Assembly (NCBI GenBank): GCA_963700925.1
Contig: OY969553.1
Span: forward strand, 3,472,001-3,536,000
Reading direction: 5' to 3'
Source of the DNA: CAWJMD01 sp963700925
GTDB lineage: Bacteria > Actinomycetota > Actinomycetes > Actinomycetales > CAWJMD01
DNA length: 64,000 nt
Under the pieces are notes generated by a model, which made no database searches, was not told where the DNA came from, and saw only the letters and a list, made by a program, of their open reading frames with translations. Below are positions 33,849 through 43,821 of the stretch, one piece after another (the stretch's first letter is position 1; the number at the start of each line of letters is the position of its first letter). A program made the translations under genes and the position numbers.

Positions 33849-34939
33849 GCCTGCGCGAGCTCAACAGGGCGACGCTCGCCCGTCAGCACCTGCTCGAGCG
33901 CACCACTCTGGGCGCCGCAGACCTGGTGGAGCACCTCGTCGGACTGCAGTCCCAGACACCGCAGACCTGGTACGTCGGATTCTGGTGCCGCTTGGTGGGT
34001 TTCAGGGCCGAGGATGCCTCCGACCTGCTGGCACGGCGTGAGTTGGTGCGGCTCGCCCTGATGCGCTCGACCATCCACCTGGTCACGGCGCGCGACGCCC
34101 TCGGCATCCGCCCTCTGGTCGCCCCCGTGATCGAGCGCAGCACGATGGGCGCCTTCGGGCGCCGGCTCGACGGGGTCGACCGCACGGCGCTCGCCGCTGC
34201 CGGGCGTGAGGTGCTGCAGGCGGAGCCGATGATCTTCGCCTCCCTGGGACGCCGGCTCGCCGAGCAGTTCGAGGGACGTGACCCGGATGCGCTCGCCCAG
34301 GGTGTGCGGTCGTCGGAGGCGCTGGTGCAGGTGACGCCGCGGGGGCTGTGGGGGCGCAGCGGACAGTCGGCGCACACGACCTTGCGCGCATGGCTGGGCG
34401 ACGAGGTCGTCGACGCGGCACGGCCACTCGGCCTCGAGGAGCTGGTGCTGCGCTACCTGGCGGCGTTCGGCCCGGCCACCGTCAAGGACGTCCAGACATG
34501 GTCGGGTCTGACCCGTCTCGCCGCCGTCGTCGACGGGCTCGGCAACCGCCTCGTCGCCTTCACCGACGACGTCGGCCGAGTGCTGTACGACCTTCCCGAG
34601 GCGCCGAGGCCGCCGGCCGAAACCCCTGTGCCGGTGCGGTACCTGTATGACTTCGACAATCTGGTGCTCTCCCACGCCGACCGTCGCCGAGTGGTGACCG
34701 ACGCCTACCTGCAGTGGGTCGACCCGAAGTCGAACGTGATGCCGCGGCTCGTGCTGGTCGACGGCTTCACGGCCGGCACGTGGACGGTGGAGCGCGAGGG
34801 CAGGGCCGTGGTGCTTCACGTGCGAGCCTTCGACCGCTTCCCAGCCAGACATCGAGGCGAGCTGCTCGAGGAGGGCGAGTCACTGCTCCAGTTCCTCGAG
34901 CCCGATGCCGACCACGACGTGAGGTTGGCTGCTCATTGA
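33809..34939 (+). CDS. AlkZ-like winged-helix DNA glycosylase-family protein
   Basis: This 376-residue protein belongs to the HTH_42/AlkZ superfamily. The N-terminus LSLRELNRATLARQHLLER leads to VGLQSQTPQTWY, the QxQ motif (about residues 47-49), which in AlkZ is catalytic for unhooking DNA interstrand crosslinks. Further family segments are LMRSTIHLVTARD and YLAAFGPATVKDVQTWSGL. Many members are uncharacterised, so glycosylase activity is inference. GTG 33809 and GTG 33782 are both possible starts; neither has a clear ribosome site. It overlaps the DUF5317 gene. Confidence 0.8.
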   Translation: MPSGEEPSDLPGLSLRELNRATLARQHLLERTTLGAADLVEHLVGLQSQTPQTWYVGFWCRLVGFRAEDASDLLARRELVRLALMRSTIHLVTARDALGIRPLVAPVIERSTMGAFGRRLDGVDRTALAAAGREVLQAEPMIFASLGRRLAEQFEGRDPDALAQGVRSSEALVQVTPRGLWGRSGQSAHTTLRAWLGDEVVDAARPLGLEELVLRYLAAFGPATVKDVQTWSGLTRLAAVVDGLGNRLVAFTDDVGRVLYDLPEAPRPPAETPVPVRYLYDFDNLVLSHADRRRVVTDAYLQWVDPKSNVMPRLVLVDGFTAGTWTVEREGRAVVLHVRAFDRFPARHRGELLEEGESLLQFLEPDADHDVRLAAH

Positions 34940-35210
34940 CTGTGCTCCTTCTGGTGCGCCCGCCGCTGCTCGGACCTGGGGTCTGGTCGCTCGGGGCCGA
35001 ACTGCTCCGTAGCCAGGGCCATCCGAGCAGCTGGTCGACGTCCTGCCGCAGGACGATCTGCGAGCGCTCCTCGTCGCCGAGGAGCCGCGACTGCACGTGG
35101 ACTTCTACGACCAGGCCGTTCCTGTTCCGGACGGGTGGGAGCCGTCCGCACTGGGATATCTGAGGCTCAGCCACGCCTATGACGACGACGCGAGCCTACT
35201 CTCAGAGCGG
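34936..35210 (+). pseudogene. Remnant of an alpha/beta-hydrolase gene
   Basis: The first 26 codons from TTG 34936 (LTVLLLVRPPLLGPGVWSLG) look like the N-terminus of an alpha/beta-hydrolase. Only about 60 more residues are recognisable, in another frame (VDVLPQDDLRALLVAEEPRL followed by VPDGWEPSALGYLRLSHAYD). That stretch resembles the C-terminus of such a protein. The middle, including the nucleophile, is missing, so an internal deletion plus frameshift has inactivated it. Its start overlaps the stop of the AlkZ-like gene, suggesting it was once the last gene of this operon. Confidence 0.55.
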
Positions 35211-35540
35211 GTTCCCTCATCGTCGACGTCTCCTGCGACGAGGGGATGGGCTTCAGCTGGGCGCGCCCGACGACTTTCGAGGAGCCGATGTTCGAGGTGG
35301 GGGACCACGTGCGCCACTACGGCGTCGACCACAGTCCGTCGTACCTGTGGAACGCGGCCACGTGGGAGAACAGCGAGGCGCTGCTGCCCTTCCTGCCGGC
35401 CGTGCTGGGTGGCACCCCGGCGTGGGACGGCGACGAGACCATCCGACGGGCCATCGAGATCCGCGACGGCGTCGTCCAGAAGCCCGGCGATCCTGTCGTT
35501 CCAGCAGCGCTCGGCGCAGTACCCGCACGAGCGCCTCTAG
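35190..35540 (+). pseudogene. C-terminal remnant of a carboxyethylornithine synthase/alanine dehydrogenase-like gene
   Basis: The frame around 35195-35484 reads LRAGSLIVDVSCDEGMGFSW, then ARPTTFEEPMFEVGD, HYGVDHSPSYLWNAATWE and IRRAIEIRDGVVQ. This is the C-terminal part of alanine-dehydrogenase-family proteins such as N5-(carboxyethyl)ornithine synthase. The ending (PAILSFQQRSAQYPHERL) is in another frame after a one-base shift near 35484. A stop lies immediately upstream in frame, and no N-terminal half exists. It is fused directly to the hydrolase remnant, so a deletion probably joined two genes. Confidence 0.6.
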
Positions 35541-35611
35541 CCCGCCCAGCGATCTGTCAGACCGTGAGCGCGTCTAGACGGGTTGACGTTCTGACAAGTC
35601 GATGGTGGTGG

Positions 35612-36936
<1,325 letters not shown>

Positions 36937-36940
<4 letters not shown>

Positions 36941-38655
36941 TTCGGCTGCTCGATCCGCAGCCAGAAGAAGTCGCGCGACCCGAGCGTGACCGTCAGCCGC
37001 CCGTCTTCGCCGACTGGCGGAAAACCGCTGCCGCCGAACAGGTCTCGTAGTCCTCGTCCCGGGTGGTCAGGAAGCTCGAGAATGCACGCCTGCGGTGTGC
37101 CCGACATGTTGGCCAGGCACAGCACGATCTCGGCATCGATGTTGTTGGAGAAGTCGGGCTCGTCGATCACCCGCAGGTAGGCCATCACCGCGTCGTTGTC
37201 GCAGGCCACCGCCTCGTACCGTCCCAGACCGAAGACGGGATGCCGCTTGCGGATGGCCAGCATGCCGCGCACCCAGTGCAGCAGCGACGACGACGTCGCG
37301 AGCTGCGCCTCCACGTTGACACCGTTGAAGTGGTAGACGAGTGACTCGACGACCGGCAGGTAGAGCTTGCCCGGGTCGGCGGTCGAGAAGCCCGAGTTGC
37401 GGTCAGGGGTCCACTGCATCGGAGTGCGCACGGCGTCGCGGTCGTTCAGCCAGATGTTGTCACCCATGCCGATCTCGTCGCCGTAGTAGAGGCAGGGGCT
37501 GCCCGGCAGCGAGAGCAGAAGCGCGTGGATCAGCTCGATCTCGGCCCGCGAGTTGTCCAGCAGGGTCGCCAGCCGGCGCCGGATGCCGATGTTCGCCCGC
37601 ATCCGTGGGTCGGGCGCGTACCAGCCGTACATGGCGGCGCGCTCGTCTCCCGTGACCATCTCCAGCGTGAGCTCGTCATGGTTGCGCAGGAACGTGCCCC
37701 ACTGCCCGAAGGAGGGGATCTCCGGTGTGTCGGCGAGGATGTCGATGATCGGCGTCGCGCGGCCCTCACGGATCGCGTAGAAGATGCGCGGCATCACGGG
37801 GAAGTGGAAGCACATGTGGCACTCCGGCTCCTCCTCGGTGCCGTAGTACGCGACCACGTCCTGGGGCCACTGGTTGGCCTCCGCCAGCACGATGCGCCCG
37901 GGATACTCCGTGTCGATCATCGTCCGCAGCTCACGCAGGAACTCGTGCGTGCGCGGCAGGTTCTCGCAGTTCGTGCCCTCCTCCTCGAACAGGTACGGCA
38001 CGGCGTCGAGACGGAAACCGTCGATGCCGAGGTCCAGCCAGAACCGCACGATGTCGAACATCTCGGCCTTGACGTCCGGGTTCTCGAAGTTCAGGTCGGG
38101 CTGGTGCGAGAAGAACCGGTGCCAGAAGAACTGGCGGCGGATCGGGTCGAACGTCCAGTTCGACTGCTCGGTGTCGACGAAGATGATGCGGGCGTCGGAG
38201 TACTGCTCGTCGCTGTCGGACCACACGTAGTAGTCGCCGTACGGCCCCTCGGGGTCGGACCTGCTGGCCTCGAACCAGGGATGCGCGTCGGAGGTGTGGT
38301 TCATCACCAGGTCGGTGACGACGCGGATCCCCCGTGCGTGCGCCTGGCTGATCAGCTCGTTGACGTCTGGGAGAGTGCCGAACTCGGGCAGCACAGCGCA
38401 GTAGTCGGCGATGTCGTAGCCGCCGTCCTTGAGCGGCGACGCGTAGAACGGGGGTAGCCACAGGCAGTCGATCCCCAGCCACTGCAGGTAGTCGAGCCGG
38501 TTGATCAGTCCAGTGAAATCGCCTGAGCCTGAACCGTTCGAGTCCGAGAACGCACGCACCAGCACCTCGTAGAACACGGCGGTGCGGTACCAGTCAGGGT
38601 CGTGCCGCAGACCGGGCGTGTGGACGTTGAGGCCCTCTAGGCCCTGGGCTGGCAC
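36937..38655 (-). CDS. treS: Trehalose synthase / maltose alpha-D-glucosyltransferase
   Basis: This 572-residue GH13 enzyme interconverts trehalose and maltose. Catalytic residues are visible as DGFRLDAVPYLFEEEG (nucleophile Asp), VLAEANQWPQD (acid/base Glu) and FLRNHDELTLEM (Asp). The N-terminus RTAVFYEVLVRAFSDSNGSG is typical of TreS. It lies between glgE and mak, with a 3-base gap to glgE and a 4-base overlap to mak. Together they convert trehalose to maltose, maltose-1-phosphate and linear alpha-glucan. Confidence 0.95.
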
Positions 38656-38658
38656 GGT

Positions 38659-41055
38659 TCAGTTCCTCCGTACGTGGATGACGTGTGCGGGGGCGTCCGG
38701 GCCGAGCCTGACGTAGACGTACTCGCCCCACTGCCAGGACGCGCCGGACAGCAGGTCGTGCGCCACGAACGTGTCGTGCCAGTCGTGGCCCAGGGCAGGC
38801 ATGTTGAGGTGCATGGTGGTCTCGCGCGTGGAGTGCGGGTCGAGGTTCACGACTGTGAGGACGGTGTCCTCTCGACCTGTCGGCGAGTGCTCGGCCAGCA
38901 CTCGGCGGGAGTACGCGATCAGCGCGTCGTCACGCGTCTCGTGAAAGACGATGTCGCGCAACCGTTGTAGAGCGGGGTGCTCGCGCCGCGCCTGGTTCAG
39001 CGCAGTGAGCAGCGGCTGCAGGCTGACGCCCCGATCAAGCGCCCCGGCGAAGTCGCGCGGCTTGAACTGGTACTTCTCGTTGTCGATCTGCTCCTCGGCG
39101 CCGGGCCGCGCGACGTTCTCGACCAGTTCGTAGCCGGTGTAGATGCCCCAGGTCGGAACCGAGGTCGCAGCGAGGACGGCGCGAAGCACAAAGGCCGTCC
39201 GTCCTCCGTACTGCATGGTGGGCGTGAGGATGTCGTGGGTCGTCGGCCAGAAGCTCGGTCGCATGTAGTCGGCGGTGCCGGGCTTGCCGCCCGTGACGAC
39301 CTCGCCTCCGGTCGACAGCTCCGTGAGGTACGAGGTCAGCTCGGCCTTCGTGTTGCGCCAGGTGAAGTACGTGTACGACTGGTGGTAGCCGACCTTCGCC
39401 AGGGTGCGCATCATCGCCGGACGGGTGAATGCCTCAGCCAGGAAGATCACGTCCGGGTGGTCCCGTCCCACCTCGTCGATCAGCCACTCCCAGAACTCGA
39501 CCGGCTTGGTGTGGGGGTTGTCGACGCGGAACGCGGTGACACCGTGGTCGATCCACACCTTGAAGACGCGCAGCACCTCCGCGTAGATGCCTTCGGGGTC
39601 GTTGTCGAAGTTGAGCGGGTAGATGTCCTGGTACTTCTTGGGCGGGTTCTCGGCGTACGCGATGGAGCCGTCAGCCCGAGTCGTGAACCACTCGGGGTGC
39701 TCGGTGACCCACGGGTGGTCGGGTGAGCACTGCAGTGCGATGTCGAGGGCGACCTCCAGGCCGAGCTCGCGGGCCCGGGCCACGAACGCGTCGAAGTCGT
39801 CGAAGGTGCCCAGCTCGGGGGCGACGGCGTCGTGGCCACCGTCCGGGGAGCCGATCGCGTACGGCGAGCCCGGGTCGCCGGGCTCGGTGGTCAGGGTGTT
39901 GTTGCGGCCCTTGCGGTTGGTCGTACCGATCGGGTGGATCGGGGTCAGGTACGCGATGTCGAAGCCCATCTCGGCGATCGCGTCGAGCCGCTTCGCCGCG
40001 GTGCGCAGGGTGCCCGTCGTCCAGGCACCGGTGGCGGGGTCGCGCACGGCGCCCTCCGAGCGCGGGAAGAACTCGTACCACGAGCCGTAGAGAGCGAGCT
40101 CGCGCTGGACTCGCAGAGGCAGGTCGTCGCTGGCGGTGACATAGCGGCGGAACGGGTTGCGCGCCAAGGCCCGGTGGACTGCCGCCGACGTGCCGGCGGC
40201 GAGGCGGGCCTGCGCCGGTCGCTCGCTGTCGCGGAGACCTGCCACCGCGGCGGTCAGGTGCTCGCGGTCGGCCTCCGTGTGAGCGGGGTCGGCGGCCGCC
40301 TTCTCGAGCAGCAGCGCTCCCTCGATGAGCATCAGCTCGGTGTCGACGTCCGCCGCCACCTTGATCACGGCGTCGTGCTCCCACGTGCCGTACGGGTCGT
40401 CCCAGCCCTCGACCCGGAAGGTCCAGTCGCCCGTCGCGTCGGCGACGACCTGGGCGAGGAACCGGTCGGTGCCGGGGTCCACCGGTGACATCCGGACGCG
40501 CGTGTGCTCCGTGCCGTCGGGGCGCAGCAGCACGGCTGTCGCCGCCACCGCGTCGTGTCCCTCGCGGAAGACCGTCGCGCTGATGGGAACGGCCTCGCCG
40601 ACGACCGCCCGCGCCGGCCACCGTCCGCCGTCGACCGACGGTCCGACCGAGAGCACCGGGATGCGGCCGAGCCCGGACGACGACCGGGCCGCTCCGGCCG
40701 CGACGTGGGCATGGCGCGCCGCCCGGGCCGGGACCGCCGGCGCCGCGGGCTGGGCCGGTGTCGCGGCCCCTGCGGGCGCCGGGGTCTCTGCGGGCGCCGG
40801 GGTCTCTGTGGGTGCCGCGACGCCTGCGGGCGCGGCCCCTGCGGGCGTCGGGGGCTCCGCGGGCGCCGGGGTCTCTGTGGGTGCCGCGACGCCTGCGGGC
40901 GCGGCCCCTGCGGGCGCCGCTGCAGCGGGCTGGGACTCTGCCGGGGCAGCCGCTGGTGGAGATGCGGTGGGCGGGGGAGCGGCTCGGGGGGCAGTGCGCT
41001 TCGCGGCGGTGGGTTGCTGGCTCGGGCGCTGGGACTTCTTCCTGGACCGGCTCAC
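38659..41055 (-). CDS. glgE: Alpha-1,4-glucan:maltose-1-phosphate maltosyltransferase
   Basis: This protein (798 residues from GTG 41055) elongates alpha-glucan using maltose-1-phosphate. Its catalytic Asp is in TAFRVDNPHTKPVEFW, the Glu in IFLAEAFTRPAMM, and the late Asp in the FWPTTHDILTP region. The first about 110 residues are an Ala/Pro/Thr-rich low-complexity extension with internal repeats (GAAPAGVAAPTETPAPAE) not found in typical GlgE, which begin near GRIPVLSVGPSVDGGRWPAR. The tail is probably disordered. It is divergent from glgP. Confidence 0.95.
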   Translation of the reverse strand: MSRSRKKSQRPSQQPTAAKRTAPRAAPPPTASPPAAAPAESQPAAAAPAGAAPAGVAAPTETPAPAEPPTPAGAAPAGVAAPTETPAPAETPAPAGAATPAQPAAPAVPARAARHAHVAAGAARSSSGLGRIPVLSVGPSVDGGRWPARAVVGEAVPISATVFREGHDAVAATAVLLRPDGTEHTRVRMSPVDPGTDRFLAQVVADATGDWTFRVEGWDDPYGTWEHDAVIKVAADVDTELMLIEGALLLEKAAADPAHTEADREHLTAAVAGLRDSERPAQARLAAGTSAAVHRALARNPFRRYVTASDDLPLRVQRELALYGSWYEFFPRSEGAVRDPATGAWTTGTLRTAAKRLDAIAEMGFDIAYLTPIHPIGTTNRKGRNNTLTTEPGDPGSPYAIGSPDGGHDAVAPELGTFDDFDAFVARARELGLEVALDIALQCSPDHPWVTEHPEWFTTRADGSIAYAENPPKKYQDIYPLNFDNDPEGIYAEVLRVFKVWIDHGVTAFRVDNPHTKPVEFWEWLIDEVGRDHPDVIFLAEAFTRPAMMRTLAKVGYHQSYTYFTWRNTKAELTSYLTELSTGGEVVTGGKPGTADYMRPSFWPTTHDILTPTMQYGGRTAFVLRAVLAATSVPTWGIYTGYELVENVARPGAEEQIDNEKYQFKPRDFAGALDRGVSLQPLLTALNQARREHPALQRLRDIVFHETRDDALIAYSRRVLAEHSPTGREDTVLTVVNLDPHSTRETTMHLNMPALGHDWHDTFVAHDLLSGASWQWGEYVYVRLGPDAPAHVIHVRRN
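40789..40914 (-). repeat. 69-bp direct repeat coding the Ala/Pro tail of GlgE
   Basis: A stretch of about 57 bases at 40789-40845 recurs almost unchanged at 40858-40914 (69-base period, 23 codons). Both copies encode AGAAPAGVAAPTETPAP-type sequence. It reflects recent tandem duplication within the low-complexity N-terminal coding region. Confidence 0.8.
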
Positions 41056-41246
41056 GCGGGGAACGCTACCGAGACCGTGCCCTCGCGCGCAGATCGAGTT
41101 TCGTTGGGCGCCCCCCGTCCGCCCAGCACTTGCTCCCCCAGCCCACACCGCCCCCGCATGCTGCTCCCGCAGCCCACACGGTTCGCCCCGGTTCCTGTAG
41201 GCGGGCAGAGCAAGCGCGCTCGGAGCCTGCCGTACGCTCCCCCCAC

Positions 41247-43811
41247 GTGAGAGCGATCAAGCGGTTCACCGTCCGCACCGTCCTGCCCGGCACCATCGGC
41301 GCGCTTGGCCAGCTGGCCCTCAACCTGCGCTGGTCGTGGCACGCCCCGACACGCGACCTGTTCGCGTCCCTCGACCCGAAGCGCTGGGAGGCGCTGCGAC
41401 AGGACCCGGTCCGCCTTCTCGGCGACCTGTCGCCCGAGCGCCTGGTCGACCTCGCGGCCGACCAGGAGTTCGTGGCACGTGTGCAGAGCGCCGCGGCTGA
41501 TCTCCGCACCTACCTTTCCGAACCGCGCTGGTACCAGGGCCTCGACGGCAACCCGCCGGCATCGATCGCGTACTTCAGCCCCGAGTACGGCATCACGTCG
41601 GTGCTGCCGCAGTACTCGGGCGGTCTGGGCATCCTGGCCGGCGACCACCTCAAGAGCGCGTCCGACCTCGGGGTGCCGATCACCGGTGTGGGGCTGCTCT
41701 ACAAGAGCGGCTACTTCAAGCAGTCCCTCTCCACGGACGGGTGGCAGACGGAGGACTACCCCGTGCTCGACCCGGACGGGCTGCCGCTGACCCTCCTGCA
41801 CGAGGACGACGGCACGCCCTGCGAGGTGGCCGTGGACCTGCCGGGAGGGCGCCGTCTCGTCGCGCACGTCTGGAAGGCCGACGTCGGACGGGTCCCGCTG
41901 CTGCTGCTCGACTCCGACGTGCCCGCCAACGACGACGCGGCCCGCTCGATCACCGACCGCCTCTACGGCGGCGGGGGCGAGAACAGGCTGCAGCAGGAGA
42001 TGCTGCTCGGCATCGGCGGCGTCCGGGCCCTGCGCCTGTACGCGCGGCTGACGGGCGCCCCCGCGCCCGAGGTCTTCCACACGAACGAGGGGCACGCGGG
42101 CTTCCTCGGCCTGGAGCGGATCCGCGAGGTGATGGCCGAGGGGCTGACCTTCGACCAGGCCATGACGGCGGTGAAGGCGGCGACCGTCTTCACCACGCAC
42201 ACCCCGGTTCCCGCCGGCATCGATCGGTTCGGCACCGACCAGATCGAGCTCTACCTCGGCAGCTCCGGCGTGCTCGGCGACGTGCCGCTGGACCGCGTGC
42301 TCGAGCTCGGTGCCGAGGACTACCCGGGCGGCCAGGCCGGCATCTTCAACATGGCCGTGATGGGCCTGCGCCTGGCACAGCGGGCCAACGGGGTCTCCAA
42401 GCTCCACGGCCAGGTCAGCCGCGGCATGTTCGAGGGACTCTGGCCCGGCTTCGACGAGGCCGAGGTGCCGATCGCGTCGATCACGAACGGTGTCCATGCC
42501 CCCACGTGGGTCGATCGCCGCGTGTTCGAGGTGGCCGAGAAGCACATCGGCACCGAGCTGACCGTCGACGCTCGTGGCTGGGAGAAGGTCGGCGACGTCC
42601 CCGCGTCCGAGATCTGGGGTGTCCGGGGCGAGATGAGGGCACAGCTGGTCATGGACGCGCGGCGCAGGGTGCGGTCGTCGTGGCTGCAGCGCGGTGCCAG
42701 CCGCGCCGAGCTGGGATGGGTCGACGACGTGCTCGACCCGAAGGTGCTGACGATCGGGTTCGCCCGCCGGGTGCCGACGTACAAGCGACTGACCCTGATG
42801 CTGCGCGACCCCGAGCGACTCAGGGCGCTGCTGCTGCATCCCGAGCACCCCGTCCAGCTCGTGATCGCGGGCAAGTCGCACCCGGCCGACGACCAGGGCA
42901 AGCGACTGATCCAGCAGCTGGTCCAGTTCGCCGACGACCCGGAGGTCCGCCACCGCATCGTCTTCCTGCCCAACTACGACATCGAGATGGCGCAGGTCCT
43001 GTACCCGGGCTGCGACGTCTGGCTGAACAACCCGCTCCGCCCGCTCGAGGCGTGCGGCACCTCGGGCATGAAGGCCGCTCTGAACGGCTGTCTCAACCTC
43101 TCGATCCTCGACGGCTGGTGGGACGAGTGGTTCGACGGCGAGAACGGCTGGGCGATCCCCACCGCGGACGGGGTGGAGGACGCCGAGAAGCGCGACGACC
43201 TGGAGTCGGTGGCGCTGTACGACCTGGTCGCGAAGCAGGTGGCCCCGCTGTTCTACGCGCGCGACGAGGAGGGTCTGCCGGGCCGCTGGCTCGAGATGGT
43301 GCGCCACACCCTCGGGACCCTTGGACCCAAGGTGCTGGCATCGCGCATGGTCAGCGACTACGTGGAGCAACTCTACGTGCCCGCCGCCGAAGGGGGCCGC
43401 AGGCTGAACGGTCCGGGATACGAGGGAGCGAAGGACCTCGCGGCCTGGACGTCCAGGGTCACAACTGGTTGGGACAGTGTGCGTGTCGACCACGTGGAGT
43501 CGTCGGGCATCGGTGACTCACCCCAGGTCGGTGAGGTCCTCGGAGTGCGGGCGTACGTGTCGTTGGGCGACCTCACCCCCGAGGACGTCTGCGTCGAGGT
43601 GCGGTACGGGCGCGTGAACGAGCGCGACGAGATGGCGGACACCCAGGCCAAGAGGCTCGAGCTCGTCGAGAGCTACGAGGACGGACGGCACCAGTTCGCC
43701 GGTGACGTGACCCTCGGCCGCACCGGCGCGTTCGGGTACACGGTGCGCGTGCTGCCGCACCATGACGGCCTGGTCAGCAGCGCTGAGACCGGGCTGGTGG
43801 TCAGCGCGTAG
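41247..43811 (+). CDS. glgP: Alpha-glucan phosphorylase
   Basis: This 854-residue GT35 phosphorylase releases glucose-1-phosphate from glycogen-like glucan. The N-terminal DUF3417 segment (LGQLALNLRWSWHAPTRDLF) marks the actinobacterial/archaeal type. Catalytic-region segments are YFSPEYGITSVLPQYSGGLG, HTNEGHAGFL, and the PLP lysine in CGTSGMKAALNGCLNLS. GTG 41247 is the start; an upstream extension of the same frame is antisense to glgE. It is divergent from glgE, so synthesis and breakdown genes share an upstream region of about 190 bases. Confidence 0.94.
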   Translation: MRAIKRFTVRTVLPGTIGALGQLALNLRWSWHAPTRDLFASLDPKRWEALRQDPVRLLGDLSPERLVDLAADQEFVARVQSAAADLRTYLSEPRWYQGLDGNPPASIAYFSPEYGITSVLPQYSGGLGILAGDHLKSASDLGVPITGVGLLYKSGYFKQSLSTDGWQTEDYPVLDPDGLPLTLLHEDDGTPCEVAVDLPGGRRLVAHVWKADVGRVPLLLLDSDVPANDDAARSITDRLYGGGGENRLQQEMLLGIGGVRALRLYARLTGAPAPEVFHTNEGHAGFLGLERIREVMAEGLTFDQAMTAVKAATVFTTHTPVPAGIDRFGTDQIELYLGSSGVLGDVPLDRVLELGAEDYPGGQAGIFNMAVMGLRLAQRANGVSKLHGQVSRGMFEGLWPGFDEAEVPIASITNGVHAPTWVDRRVFEVAEKHIGTELTVDARGWEKVGDVPASEIWGVRGEMRAQLVMDARRRVRSSWLQRGASRAELGWVDDVLDPKVLTIGFARRVPTYKRLTLMLRDPERLRALLLHPEHPVQLVIAGKSHPADDQGKRLIQQLVQFADDPEVRHRIVFLPNYDIEMAQVLYPGCDVWLNNPLRPLEACGTSGMKAALNGCLNLSILDGWWDEWFDGENGWAIPTADGVEDAEKRDDLESVALYDLVAKQVAPLFYARDEEGLPGRWLEMVRHTLGTLGPKVLASRMVSDYVEQLYVPAAEGGRRLNGPGYEGAKDLAAWTSRVTTGWDSVRVDHVESSGIGDSPQVGEVLGVRAYVSLGDLTPEDVCVEVRYGRVNERDEMADTQAKRLELVESYEDGRHQFAGDVTLGRTGAFGYTVRVLPHHDGLVSSAETGLVVSA

Positions 43812-43821
43812 AGGGGCTTGA

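Noticed and set aside
35541..35611. Terminator hairpin between the pseudogene and the maltokinase gene
   Set aside because: GTCAGA and TCTGAC arms are about 28 bases apart with weak pairing and no T run.
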